64,000 bases of DNA from Fusibacillus kribbianus (GTDB lineage: Bacteria; Bacillota; Clostridia; Lachnospirales; Lachnospiraceae): the NCBI RefSeq assembly GCF_030053595.1, contig NZ_JASGBQ010000007.1, positions 26,519 through 90,518 on the forward strand, given 5' to 3'. Each line of letters opens with the position of its first letter. The first letter of the stretch is position 1. This document shows, piece by piece, positions 45,367-54,423 of the stretch. The position numbers and the translations under genes were made by a program. Below the pieces are notes generated by a model. The model was not told where the DNA came from. It saw nothing but the letters and a program-made list of their open reading frames with translations, and did not search any database.

Positions 45367-46140
45367 ATGAAAAGAAAAGGACGGGCACTTTGGGGAATTC
45401 TTTTTGCGGCAGTCCTTATCGGAACTGCAGTCTGTTCCTATCATCTGGGAGAAGAGCAGGGAAAGGCGTCCAGGAGTGCAGAGACAGAACAAGAGAAGAC
45501 TTCTCCGCTGAATCCGGGAAAGGATTGCGCAGTCATTGCTCCTTTCCTGGGCGGAGAAATATGCGACTTCTCTCAGACGGAACCTTCTCCTGCTGTCGTT
45601 TCTCTGGCTGAGTGCCTGCTTACTGAATTGAAAGATCAGATACAGACAGTATCTGTTTTTTATCAGAGAAGCAAAACAGTTTCTGTTTATCATGGGACAG
45701 CAGGACTTCCTGATGGAAGTGTTTTTGGCGTGAATGAGGAATTTCTGTCTGCATCAGGACTTATGATCGAAAAAGGAAGAGGAATTACAGCTCACGACGT
45801 GTCAGCGGGAAAGCGGGCGGCAGTTCTTGACAGCCGCAGCGCACAGATTCTGTTTCAGGGGACGGATCCGGTGGGAGAGACTGTGGAAATCGAAGGACGC
45901 CTATATGAGGTGGTCGGCGTAGCCGGATTCCCGGAACCGGACATGGGAAATGGGTTGGTACTTATAACGGAAAGTACCTGGCCGGAGGTGTATCAGTATG
46001 AGGAACCGAGATCGATACTCATTCATGTTTCAAAGGAGGACGGCGACAGGAGCCTTGAAGAGCAGGCCGGATGTGCTGTCAGGCTTCTGAACAGTATGAT
46101 ACCGGAAGGGGAATCGATCCGGTATCGAATAGTGGAGTAG
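45367..46140 (+). CDS. Free-standing MacB periplasmic-core-like protein
   Basis: A 257-residue protein with one N-terminal membrane helix (residues 6-25) and an outer domain like the MacB periplasmic core: VFGVNEEFLSASGLMIEKGR, VLDSRSAQILFQGTDPVGET and VEIEGRLYEVVGVAG are the typical segments. In MacB this domain is inserted in an FtsX permease; here no FtsX helices follow, so only the extracellular part is kept. It begins 11 bases after adaptor 2 and closes the operon. It may replace the missing periplasmic domain of the ABC-2 permease in the complex (inference). Confidence 0.75.
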   Translation: MKRKGRALWGILFAAVLIGTAVCSYHLGEEQGKASRSAETEQEKTSPLNPGKDCAVIAPFLGGEICDFSQTEPSPAVVSLAECLLTELKDQIQTVSVFYQRSKTVSVYHGTAGLPDGSVFGVNEEFLSASGLMIEKGRGITAHDVSAGKRAAVLDSRSAQILFQGTDPVGETVEIEGRLYEVVGVAGFPEPDMGNGLVLITESTWPEVYQYEEPRSILIHVSKEDGDRSLEEQAGCAVRLLNSMIPEGESIRYRIVE

Positions 46141-46207
46141 GGCCTGACACAGTCGAAAACGGTGAAAAGAGCACAACGAAGCTCAAAAGCAGGATGGACT
46201 TCCGGCT

Positions 46208-46576
46208 TTATTCTGTCACATGATCGAAGCCCTGGCTTAAGATGGTCATGACATGCTCGTCGGCCAGAGAGTAGAAGACCTGCTTGCCGTCCCGGCGGAA
46301 TTTCACCAGGCTGGCCTGTTTGAGGATACGGAGCTGATGGGAGATGGAGCTCTGGCTCATCCCCAGAAGCTGGGCGATATCGCAGACACACATCTCATGC
46401 TCCAGAAGCACATAGAGAATTTTGATTCTGGTGGGATCCCCGAAAATCTTAAAAAGCTCCGCAAGGCGGATCAGAGTTTCGTCGTCGGGGGTCTGCTGCT
46501 TCAGCGCATCAACGAGCTCCTCGTGAACATGGCTGCACTCGCAGACCGGCATTTCAAATTTTTCGTTCTGTTCCAT
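46208..46576 (-). CDS. ArsR-family metal-responsive repressor, CadC-like
   Basis: A 122-residue ArsR/SmtB repressor. The N-terminal PVCECSHVH (alpha3N-type thiol site) and the helix-3 motif MCVCDIAQLLG match the two-cysteine-pair metal site of CadC-type sensors for Cd, Pb or Zn. The helix-turn-helix is SQSSISHQLRILKQASLV. The ATG ending at 46576 has GGGAGG before it; the longer frame runs through the promoter. It is divergent from the RND pump, but no P-type metal ATPase is nearby. It could regulate itself, the RND gene, or a distant pump. Confidence 0.88.
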   Translation of the reverse strand: MEQNEKFEMPVCECSHVHEELVDALKQQTPDDETLIRLAELFKIFGDPTRIKILYVLLEHEMCVCDIAQLLGMSQSSISHQLRILKQASLVKFRRDGKQVFYSLADEHVMTILSQGFDHVTE

Positions 46577-46619
46577 ACAGCAGCCTCCCTTGCGCGGCTC
46601 AGCCGCAAAATTTATATTT

Positions 46620-46648
46620 AGTTTACTACCGGGGCCGGAAACTGTCAA
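46620..46648 (-). promoter_or_regulatory. Promoter of the arsR gene
   Basis: On the minus strand TTGACA (46648-46643), 17-base spacer, TAAACT (46625-46620). A GCGGC/GCCGC stem lies between it and the ribosome site. Confidence 0.7.
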
Positions 46649-46694
46649 TGGACAACCCCTTTCCATACTTTATAAAAAGTTTAGACACTCAAAA

Positions 46695-46755
46695 TTGACT
46701 TTCTTTTTTTCGTAGAATATAATAAGCACAGATAAGCCGACCGGCTGGTCGGCTT
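46695..46755 (+). promoter_or_regulatory. RND promoter and palindromic operator candidate
   Basis: TTGACT (46695-46700), 17-base spacer, TATAAT (46718-46723). Just downstream the perfect palindrome arms AAGCCGACC (46734-46742) and GGTCGGCTT (46747-46755) flank GGCT. This resembles TetR-family operators and would block the start region; TTTTGG after it could also make it a terminator-like attenuator. Confidence 0.7.
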
Positions 46756-46853
46756 TTGGCTGCTTTTGGTTTTTGGTGATTTCGCAGACCGCGGATTCAG
46801 AAAACATTCGGAAAGGGCCGTTGACAAAAATCGAGATAACTAGGAGGAGCAGC

Positions 46854-49800
46854 ATGTTTGCAAAATTCAGTGTGAAAAAGCCGATGACTGTGTTTGTGGC
46901 TGTGATTCTGGTGCTGATTTTAGGCGTGGTTTCCTTTACGGAAATGACGCCTGATTTATTGCCCAGTATCAATCTGCCCTATGCAGTGGTTGTGACCACA
47001 TATCCGGGAGCCAGTCCGGAAACGGTGGAGACAACGGTGACAAAACCGGTGGAACAGTCCATGTCCACTCTGAACAACATTAAAAATGTGATGTCTGTAT
47101 CCAGTGAAAATGTATCCATGGTAATTCTGGAATTCAATGATGATGTCAATATGGATTCCATGACGGTGGATATCAGGGAGAAGCTGGATCAGATCACCGG
47201 ATATTGGGATGATTCGGTCGGTTCCCCGTTGATTATGAAGATCAATCCCGATATGCTTCCGATCGTGGTGGCTTCCGTAGATGCCGATGATATGGATGTG
47301 AAGGAAATTTCCGAGTATGTGGAGAATACGGTAAAGCCTGCACTTGAGGGGGTAAACGGAGTGGCCAGCGTTACGGCATCCGGCCTTCTGGAGGAGGAAA
47401 TTCACGTGGTGATCCGGGAGGATCTGGTAAATGAGGTCAACGAGGATCTGAGATCCTCGGTACAAAATTCCCTTTCTGAGGCAGAGGCTGCGTTAAAGGA
47501 AGCCGAGGAAAAGATTGCCGACGGAAAAGCAACGCTGGAGGGGCAGACCTCCCAGTTCCAGAGCGGTATGGTCCAGGCGGATCAGGCGCTTTCTGAGGCT
47601 AGAATACAGCTTCTCCAGGGAGAAATTGCCCTGGATAATGCGGAAAAGGAACTTTCAGATAAAGAAAAAGAAGTGCTCGCCCAGGCGGGCTTCAGAAGTC
47701 TTGATGAGATGGAGACGGGGTTGACGGCATCTCTGGAACAGATCAATACCCTTCTTTCCCAGGAAGGGACCATCCGGGACGGCCTTGCAGCCATGGAGGA
47801 GGGCCTTGCACAGCTGGAAGACAGCCTTGCACAGATCGAGGCGGGAAAAGCCGCCCTTGAAAGCAATGCGGAGCTTTCCGCGGCCAGAACTGCCTTTGAC
47901 CAGATGGTAGCGGAAGGAATCGTGGATGAAGACGGAAATCTTCTGATTCCATCGGATACACCGGGCTATGCGGAAACAGCAGCTGAAGTAACGGCGCTTA
48001 AGACTGCGGTGGATACGTATTATACAAAAAAGGCGGAGCTGGTAACCACAGAGGAGCAGCTCACTTCTCAGAAGACGGAGCTGGAAGGGAAAAAGGCAGA
48101 GGCGGAGGCAGGACTTGCTCAGATTGAAAAGATCAAAAGCGAAGGAACTGTGGAAACGCTTGAAGAAGGGCTTTCCGGTGTCGAGGCTTTAAGAAGCGGC
48201 AAGGCTCAGATGGCGGCTTCCAGAGCGGAGCTTGCTTCAGGAAAGGAAACGCTGCTTGCCAGGGCTCAGGAAGCGGGCATGACCAAATACGAGGCTGAGG
48301 CTAAACTTGCCGAGGCCAAGCGTCAGCTGGAAGATGGAGAGAAGGAGCTGACGGCACAGAAGGAGACGTTTGAAGACTCGAAAGAGACAGCTCTGGAGGC
48401 AGCCGATGTATCCGACAAGCTCACTGTGGATACGATTTCCCAGATCCTGACGGCACAGAACTTTTCCATGCCGGCAGGCTATGTGACCGAGGCGGGTATT
48501 CAGTATCTGGTCCGTGTCGGAAACAAGCTGGAGGATGTGGAAGAGCTGGAAAATCTGATCCTTTTTGACACCGGAGCAGAGGGAATGGAGCCGGTCCGTC
48601 TGTCCGATGTGGCGGATGTGTTCAAAACCGACAACAGCGCAGAGATCTATGCGAAGATCAACGGCAATGACGGTGTGGTCCTTTCCATTGAAAAGCAGCC
48701 CACCTATGCCACTGCCGATGTGGCGGAAAGCATCCAGGATAAATTCGACGAGCTTTCAGAATCTCATGAAGGGCTTCATTTTACCATGCTGTCCAATCAG
48801 GGGGACTATATTCATCTGGTGGTGGATTCTGTACTGAAAAATCTCCTTTACGGAGCTGTCCTGGCAATCATCATCCTTCTTCTGTTCCTGAAGGATCTGC
48901 GGCCTACGGCGATCATTGCCTGCTCCATCCCCATAAGCGTGATCTTTGCCATTGTGCTCATGTATTTTTCCGGCGTTACTCTCAACATGATCTCTCTGTC
49001 GGGTCTTGCCGTGGGAGTAGGTATGCTGGTGGATAATTCGGTCGTTGTTATTGAGAATATCTATCGTTTGAGAAAGAAGGGTGTGCCGGCTGTTCAGGCG
49101 GCAGTCAGCGGTACTGTTCAGGTGGCGGGAGCGATCACTGCTTCGACACTGACTACTGTCAGTGTATTTCTTCCGATCGTGTTTATCAAGGGAATGACAA
49201 GGCAGCTCTTTACGGATATGGCTCTTACCATCGGCTATTCCCTGGGCGCCAGTCTGATCGTCGCTGTGACCCTCGTTCCGGCCATGGCTTCCGGAATGCT
49301 GAAGAGACCGCAGAAGGAGCGCTCCCACAGACTGTTTGACGGCATGCTTCGCGGATATCGGAAGGCAGCCGGCTGGTGCCTCAGACACCGGGCTGTCACC
49401 CTCCTGGCAGCATTGGCGATCCTGGTATTCAGCGTGATTGCCAGCACCAGCCGCGGGACGGCTTACATGCCGGAGATGGACAGCACCCAGATCTCCGTGT
49501 CCGTTACCATGCCGGATGAAACAACAGACGAGGAAGCCAGAGAGCTGGCAGATGAGGTCATTGAGCGTATCATGTCCGTAAAGGATGTGGAAACAGTCGG
49601 CGCCACCATGGGCGGCGGCGGAATGATGTCTATGATGGGCGGCGGAGCTTCTGATTCTGTTTCGATCTATGCGATTTTGAAGGAAGAGAAGGAAGGAACA
49701 AGTAAGGAAATCGCGGCAGAGATCGAAAAGGTCTGTGAAGATCTGCCCTGTGAGGTTTCAGCCAACGGTTCAGCCATGGACATGAGTGTCCTGGGAGGCT

Positions 49801-50918
49801 CCGGCATTTCCATCAAGGTCATAGGACAGGATCTGGATGCCCTGAAGGAAGCTGCTGATCTGGTGGCCAAGCGGCTTGAGACTGTGGAAGGTGTCACGGC
49901 GGTCAACAACGGTATTGAGGATCCGACACCGGAGATTCGTGTGGTCATCGATAAAGAAAAGGCTATGGCTGAGGGGGTTACGGTGGCACAGGCTTACCTG
50001 GATCTTCAGAAATCCATGAATTCTTTAAAGGAAGCAACCGAACTTACCGAAGGAGCAGACAGCTATCCGGTGATGGTGGACGATGCTTCCCTGTCAGAAA
50101 TGACCGTGGAGGATGTGGAAAATTATACATTCCATGTGACCGGCATGGATGGAACGGAAAAAGAGATTGCTCTCAAGGACATTGCTGAGGTGGAACGGAC
50201 GGAGAGCCTTTCCTCTATCCGGAGAGAGAGTCAGCGCCGTTATCTGACTGTCAGCGGACAGATCGCGGAAGGCTACAATGTGGGGCTTGTAGGAAATGAT
50301 GTGGATAAGGCCTTTGAGGATATGGAGCTTCCTGTAGGCTGTACTCTGGAATTTGCCGGAGAGAACGAGACCATAACGGAGGCCATAGTTCAGCTGGTTA
50401 AGATGCTGATCATTGCTGTTGCTTTTATTTACCTGATCATGGTAGCCCAGTTCCAGTCCCTGCTGTCGCCGTTTATTGTCATGTTCACCATTCCGCTTGC
50501 CTTCACCGGCGGTTTCCTGGGGCTGTTCCTTACAGGGAAGGAGGTCAGCGTCATTGCCATGATCGGCTTTGTCATGCTGTCCGGTATCATTGTCAACAAC
50601 GGGATTGTTCTGGTGGATTACATCAATCAGCTCCGGAGAGAAGGCATGGAGAAGCGGGAGGCCATTATGGAGGCCGGTCTTACCCGTATGCGGCCCATCC
50701 TGATGACGGCTTTGACTACCATCCTGGGTCTTCTTACCATGGCTATCGGTGTGGGGACCGGCGCGGAAATGATGCAGCCGGTGGCAATCGTCACCATCGG
50801 AGGACTTTTGTATGCAACGTTAATGACACTGTTTGTTGTACCTGTGCTTTATGATATCTTCAACAGGAAAAAGCTGCATGTGGTGAAAGAGGAGGAGCTG
50901 GAGGTGCTCGATGAATAA
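46854..50918 (+). CDS. RND-family efflux pump
   Basis: A 1354-residue RND transporter (AcrB superfamily; Gram-positive relatives include SwrC). N-terminal SVKKPMTVFVAVILVLILGVVSF is helix 1, and the porter motif is TYPGASPETVETTVTKPVEQ. The two helix bundles contain GLAVGVGMLVDNSVVVIENI and GIIVNNGIVLVDYIN. It is about 300 residues longer than AcrB because of a long coiled-coil insert in the first extracellular part (about residues 210-550, EAEAALKEAEEKIADGKATL onward). The start is ATG 46854 after AGGAGGAGC. The stop overlaps the TetR gene by eight bases. Substrates may be toxic amphiphiles or lipopeptides. Confidence 0.93.
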   Translation: MFAKFSVKKPMTVFVAVILVLILGVVSFTEMTPDLLPSINLPYAVVVTTYPGASPETVETTVTKPVEQSMSTLNNIKNVMSVSSENVSMVILEFNDDVNMDSMTVDIREKLDQITGYWDDSVGSPLIMKINPDMLPIVVASVDADDMDVKEISEYVENTVKPALEGVNGVASVTASGLLEEEIHVVIREDLVNEVNEDLRSSVQNSLSEAEAALKEAEEKIADGKATLEGQTSQFQSGMVQADQALSEARIQLLQGEIALDNAEKELSDKEKEVLAQAGFRSLDEMETGLTASLEQINTLLSQEGTIRDGLAAMEEGLAQLEDSLAQIEAGKAALESNAELSAARTAFDQMVAEGIVDEDGNLLIPSDTPGYAETAAEVTALKTAVDTYYTKKAELVTTEEQLTSQKTELEGKKAEAEAGLAQIEKIKSEGTVETLEEGLSGVEALRSGKAQMAASRAELASGKETLLARAQEAGMTKYEAEAKLAEAKRQLEDGEKELTAQKETFEDSKETALEAADVSDKLTVDTISQILTAQNFSMPAGYVTEAGIQYLVRVGNKLEDVEELENLILFDTGAEGMEPVRLSDVADVFKTDNSAEIYAKINGNDGVVLSIEKQPTYATADVAESIQDKFDELSESHEGLHFTMLSNQGDYIHLVVDSVLKNLLYGAVLAIIILLLFLKDLRPTAIIACSIPISVIFAIVLMYFSGVTLNMISLSGLAVGVGMLVDNSVVVIENIYRLRKKGVPAVQAAVSGTVQVAGAITASTLTTVSVFLPIVFIKGMTRQLFTDMALTIGYSLGASLIVAVTLVPAMASGMLKRPQKERSHRLFDGMLRGYRKAAGWCLRHRAVTLLAALAILVFSVIASTSRGTAYMPEMDSTQISVSVTMPDETTDEEARELADEVIERIMSVKDVETVGATMGGGGMMSMMGGGASDSVSIYAILKEEKEGTSKEIAAEIEKVCEDLPCEVSANGSAMDMSVLGGSGISIKVIGQDLDALKEAADLVAKRLETVEGVTAVNNGIEDPTPEIRVVIDKEKAMAEGVTVAQAYLDLQKSMNSLKEATELTEGADSYPVMVDDASLSEMTVEDVENYTFHVTGMDGTEKEIALKDIAEVERTESLSSIRRESQRRYLTVSGQIAEGYNVGLVGNDVDKAFEDMELPVGCTLEFAGENETITEAIVQLVKMLIIAVAFIYLIMVAQFQSLLSPFIVMFTIPLAFTGGFLGLFLTGKEVSVIAMIGFVMLSGIIVNNGIVLVDYINQLRREGMEKREAIMEAGLTRMRPILMTALTTILGLLTMAIGVGTGAEMMQPVAIVTIGGLLYATLMTLFVVPVLYDIFNRKKLHVVKEEELEVLDE

Positions 50919-51528
50919 GGGAACTGCTTCGAAGAAGGAGCGTTTATATGAATGCGTCTGGCAGCTTCATCTGAAGGGGACGGATCTGGGACAGATTCGG
51001 ATGAGTGAGGTGGCGGAGCTTTCCGGAATCCCGAAGGGAACCATCTATGAGCATTTCCGGAGCAAGGATCAGCTGATTGCGGAGTCCGTGGTCTGGTTTC
51101 TGGAAAAGGAGGCCAAGGAGCTTCAGCGTCGGATCACGGAGGCGGACAGCTTCGATGTCAGAATGGATGTGGTTCTGGAATGGGTGGCCTCTCCGTCCGG
51201 CCGTTCCCTGCTCATGAAGGATTTTGCCGATGACGGCAGACTTCCGGAAGGACTTCGCAGAGAATTTCTCCGCTGCGGACAGGAAAGCGGCATGTGCAGC
51301 GTGTGCTTAAACGGTACAGAGATGGTGACAAAGGCGCTGGAGGAAGCGGGAAAAAAAGAGGGAATCCTTACCGACGGAAGCCAGCTGGCCAGGAAGACAG
51401 CGTTGTACAGCACCCTGGCACCTGTGGTCATGTACACCATGTTCCCGGAACGATATGAGGAGACCTGCTGGGAGAAGGTAAAGGTTCACGCAAAAAGGAT
51501 TTTTGTGGCTGCCTTTGAAACGGATTAG
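50911..51528 (+). CDS. TetR-family transcriptional regulator
   Basis: A 205-residue repressor: N-terminal helix-turn-helix IRMSEVAELSGIPKGTIYEHFRSKDQLI (residues about 27-54) and a helical ligand-binding domain with no close match. Its start overlaps the end of the RND gene, so the pump and regulator are co-translated, an arrangement that usually means feedback repression with drug-induced release. The palindrome at 46734-46755 is the candidate operator. A strong terminator follows. Confidence 0.9.
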   Translation: MNKGTASKKERLYECVWQLHLKGTDLGQIRMSEVAELSGIPKGTIYEHFRSKDQLIAESVVWFLEKEAKELQRRITEADSFDVRMDVVLEWVASPSGRSLLMKDFADDGRLPEGLRREFLRCGQESGMCSVCLNGTEMVTKALEEAGKKEGILTDGSQLARKTALYSTLAPVVMYTMFPERYEETCWEKVKVHAKRIFVAAFETD

Positions 51529-51530
51529 AA

Positions 51531-51566
51531 AAAACCGCCCGGATTTTTGAAAACCGGGCGGTTTTC
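51531..51566 (+). terminator. Terminator of the RND-tetR operon
   Basis: Stem AAAACCGCCCGG/CCGGGCGGTTTT, 12 pairs, then C. Confidence 0.85.
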
Positions 51567-51641
51567 GGTTCCCGAAAAAGGCGGAATATGGTATAATGAG
51601 GACAGCTTTTAAACGAATCAAAACAGGGGAGAAGGTAAATT

Positions 51642-53240
51642 ATGGACAAAATGCTTGCAAAACAGGAGATTATGGAAGGAAGAGCCGTTCTCGGAATTGA
51701 GTTTGGCTCCACCAGGATCAAGGCGGTGCTCATCGGAAGCAGTCATGAGCCTCTTGCCCAGGGAAGCTATGAATGGGAAAACCGCTATGAAGGCGGATAC
51801 TGGACGTATTCTCTGGAGGATATCTGGACAGGTCTTCAGGACTGTTACCGGGATATGGTGCGGGATGTGAGGGAAAAATATGATACTCCGGTGAAGTCTC
51901 TGGCTTCCATCGGATTCAGTGCCATGATGCACGGCTATATGGCTTTTAACCGGGCAGGAGAGCTTCTGGTGCCCTTCCGGACCTGGAGAAACGGGACGAC
52001 AGGAGAGGCGGCGGATAAGCTGATCGAACTGTTCGGCTACAATATTCCGCAGAGATGGACCATTGCCCATCTGTATCAGGCCATGTTGAGCCGTGAGCCC
52101 CATATCACGGAGATCGATTTTGTAACAACACTGGCCGGCTACATTCACTGGAAGCTGACCGGTGAGCGGGTGCTCGGCGTGGGAGACGCCTCCGGCGTAT
52201 TCCCTATTGATACGGAAAAAAATGACTATGACAATACTATGGTGGAGAAGTTTGACCGTCTGGTGGAGGAACAGGGGCTTCCCTGGAAACTCCGTCAGGT
52301 GCTTCCGGCAGTCCGCGTGGCAGGAGAGGGCGCAGGGACGCTTACTGAGGAGGGGGCAGCGCTTCTCGATGTGAGCGGAGAGCTTGCGGCCGGAATCCCT
52401 CTTTGTCCGCCTGAGGGAGATGCGGGAACCGGTATGGCTGCCACCAACAGTGTGGCGGAACGCACCGGCAATGTATCTGCGGGAACCTCCGTTTTTGCCA
52501 TGATCGTTCTGGAACAGGAGCTTTCCAGGGTTTATCCGGAGATCGATATGGTGACGACACCCTCCGGCCATCCGGTGGCCATGGTACACGCCAATAATTG
52601 TACCTCCGATATCAATGCCTGGGCAGGGCTGTTCCGGGAATTTGCCGAGAGCATGGGGTATCCGGCAGATATGAATCAGATTTTCACCACTCTTTACAGC
52701 AAGGCACTGGAGGGTGATGCAGACTGCGGCGGGCTTCTGTCCTACGGATATCTTTCCGGGGAATTTCTGACCGGTATTGAAGAGGGACGGCCTCTTTTTG
52801 TCCGCACACCGGACAGCCGTTTTACTCTGGCAAACTTTATGAGGACCCATCTGTTCTCGGCTCTGGGAGCCCTTAAGGTGGGATTGGATATCCTGGAAAA
52901 GGAGAAGGTGCAGGTGGATGAGATCCTTGGCCACGGCGGCTTCTTTAAGACGAAGGGAGTGGGCCAGCGGCTTATGGCGGCAGCCATGAACACCGATATT
53001 TCCGTTATGGAGACGGCAGGCGAGGGCGGAGCCTGGGGAATCGCCCTGCTGGCAGCCTATATGGTAAAGAAGGCTGATGGCGAGACGCTGGAGGCTTACC
53101 TGTCAGAGAAGGTATTCGGCTCCATGGAAAAGGTGAAGGTATCTCCCGACGAAAGGGATGTGAAGGGCTTTGCAGCCTTCATGGACAGCTACAGAAAAGG
53201 ACTCGTCATTGAAAAGACTGCATCGGAAAACTTTGCATAA
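51642..53240 (+). CDS. FGGY-family carbohydrate kinase
   Basis: Sugar kinase of the FGGY family, 532 residues, cytosolic. The N-terminal phosphate motif [15 protein letters not shown], the ATP-domain segment [22 protein letters not shown] and the C-terminal [20 protein letters not shown] with [14 protein letters not shown] are present. The protein most resembles the xylulokinase/ribulokinase-like kinases found near arabinose genes in Firmicutes, but no isomerase, epimerase or sugar transporter lies next to it, so the sugar is not assigned. ATG 51642 follows GGGGAGAAGG. A TATAAT box is at 51593-51598 with a weak -35. Confidence 0.88.
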   Translation: MDKMLAKQEIMEGRAVLGIEFGSTRIKAVLIGSSHEPLAQGSYEWENRYEGGYWTYSLEDIWTGLQDCYRDMVRDVREKYDTPVKSLASIGFSAMMHGYMAFNRAGELLVPFRTWRNGTTGEAADKLIELFGYNIPQRWTIAHLYQAMLSREPHITEIDFVTTLAGYIHWKLTGERVLGVGDASGVFPIDTEKNDYDNTMVEKFDRLVEEQGLPWKLRQVLPAVRVAGEGAGTLTEEGAALLDVSGELAAGIPLCPPEGDAGTGMAATNSVAERTGNVSAGTSVFAMIVLEQELSRVYPEIDMVTTPSGHPVAMVHANNCTSDINAWAGLFREFAESMGYPADMNQIFTTLYSKALEGDADCGGLLSYGYLSGEFLTGIEEGRPLFVRTPDSRFTLANFMRTHLFSALGALKVGLDILEKEKVQVDEILGHGGFFKTKGVGQRLMAAAMNTDISVMETAGEGGAWGIALLAAYMVKKADGETLEAYLSEKVFGSMEKVKVSPDERDVKGFAAFMDSYRKGLVIEKTASENFA

Positions 53241-53255
53241 GGAATGAGCATGTAA

Positions 53256-53298
53256 GGCTCCCGCATACCATAGAAAAAAGGGCTGCGGGAGCTTTTTT
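53256..53298 (+). terminator. Terminator before spmB
   Basis: GCTCCCGCA/TGCGGGAGC stem, then six T residues directly abutting the spmB start codon. Confidence 0.85.
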
Positions 53299-53814
53299 AT
53301 GATCTATATCTCCAATCTGATGATACCGGCGGTGGTCTGTCTGATCGTGATATATGGCCTATGGAAGGGAAGACCTATTTTTGAGGATTTTATCCGGGGA
53401 GCCAAAGAAGGAATGAAAACGGTTGCAGGCATCCTGCCTACCCTTGTGGGCCTGATGATCGGCACCGGTGTCCTCCGTGCCTCCGGCTTTCTTGATCTTC
53501 TGGCAGAGGGATTATCCAGGGTGATTCCTGTTTCGCTTCTGCCTGCCCAGGTACTTCCGGTTATTCTGGTAAAGCTGTTTTCTTCGTCAGCAGCCACCGG
53601 TCTTGCACTGGATATTTTCAAGGAGTTCGGGCCGGATTCTCTGTCGGGCCGCATGGTTTCCATTATTCTAAGCTGCACGGAAACGGTGTTCTATACCATG
53701 AGCGTTTACTATATGAGTGTGAAGATCAAAAAGACAAGATATACGCTGGCAGGAGCGCTGCTTGCTGTTTTTATGGGAATCATCGTCAGTGTGGTTCTGG
53801 CATGGAAGCTGTGA
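53299..53814 (+). CDS. spmB: Spore maturation protein B
   Basis: SpmB-like membrane protein of the nucleoside-recognition (Gate) superfamily, 171 residues, with several helices (about 4-20, 40-58, 70-90, 95-115, 150-170). In Bacillus it acts with SpmA in spore-core dehydration. Typical segments are GAKEGMKTVAGILPTLVGLM and IILSCTETVFYTMSVYY. The usual partner spmA is not adjacent; a sugar kinase lies upstream instead. The only ribosome-site-like sequence, GGGAG (53287), is part of the terminator stem just upstream, so translation may be occluded in any read-through transcript. I saw no independent promoter. Confidence 0.88.
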   Translation: MIYISNLMIPAVVCLIVIYGLWKGRPIFEDFIRGAKEGMKTVAGILPTLVGLMIGTGVLRASGFLDLLAEGLSRVIPVSLLPAQVLPVILVKLFSSSAATGLALDIFKEFGPDSLSGRMVSIILSCTETVFYTMSVYYMSVKIKKTRYTLAGALLAVFMGIIVSVVLAWKL

Positions 53815-53824
53815 AATGGACAGA

Positions 53825-53918
53825 TTGACATTACAGATTTCCTGTGGTATTATTGTTCGGTGCAAAACAGTTCGGAACGCAACAATTTGAAGGGAAACAA
53901 TTCGGTGGCGAACAATAA
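53825..53918 (+). promoter_or_regulatory. marR promoter with operator-like inverted repeats
   Basis: TTGACA (53825-53830), 17-base spacer, TATTAT (53848-53853). Perfect arms TTATTGTTCG (53850-53859) and CGAACAATAA (53909-53918) overlap the -10 box and the leader; CAGTTCGG and CAATTCGG lie between them. They are likely sites for the MarR protein it drives. Confidence 0.7.
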
Positions 53919-53950
53919 GAAGACAGAAACATAAGAAGGAGGATATGGCT

Positions 53951-54412
53951 ATGGAAAAGGAGGAACCGCGCCACATCGGTTTTGAAATCAAGCAGACCTC
54001 AAAAATGATTCACCGTTATATCAACAAGCTGGCTGCAGTGGAGCATGCCAATGAGATGACAGGGACGCACGCCTGGATTCTCCGTTATCTGTGGGAAAAC
54101 AGAAACCGGGAGATCTTCCAGAAGGACATCGAAAAGCGGTTTGATATCAACCGGTCATCAGCCACAGGACTTTTAAAGCTGATGGAAAAAAACGGATTGA
54201 TCACAAGAGAGCCGGTGCCCTATGATGCGAGACTGAAACGGATCGTGATGACAGAAAAGGCGATTTCTCTCCACAAATCGGTTAAGGAGGACATTGATCT
54301 GGCTGAGGAACGGATCACCAAAGGGATTTCTGCAGAAGAACTGGAACTCCTACGATCGGTTCTGTCGCGAATCAGGGATAATCTGAGCAGTGCGAAGGAT
54401 ATGGAAGAATAG
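53951..54412 (+). CDS. MarR-family transcriptional regulator
   Basis: A 153-residue MarR-type repressor with a winged helix (FQKDIEKRFDINRSSATGLLKLMEKNGLI, residues about 57-85; wing PYDARLKRIVMTEKA) and flanking dimer helices. ATG 53951 is eight bases after AAGGAGG; an ATG at 53945 is only two bases away from it. The two exporter genes follow closely, so the repressor, which commonly releases DNA on binding a drug-like phenolic or amphiphile, probably controls this exporter and itself. Confidence 0.9.
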   Translation: MEKEEPRHIGFEIKQTSKMIHRYINKLAAVEHANEMTGTHAWILRYLWENRNREIFQKDIEKRFDINRSSATGLLKLMEKNGLITREPVPYDARLKRIVMTEKAISLHKSVKEDIDLAEERITKGISAEELELLRSVLSRIRDNLSSAKDMEE

Positions 54413-54423
54413 AGGTGGACAGT

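Noticed and set aside
45367..46140. Treating the MacB-core gene as a broken FtsX permease
   Set aside because: The gene has its own start, ribosome site and stop, tight operon spacing, and no FtsX helix remnants in any frame between it and the arsR gene.
51618..52934. Open frame of 438 codons on the - strand
   Set aside because: Antisense to the FGGY kinase, which has clear family motifs.
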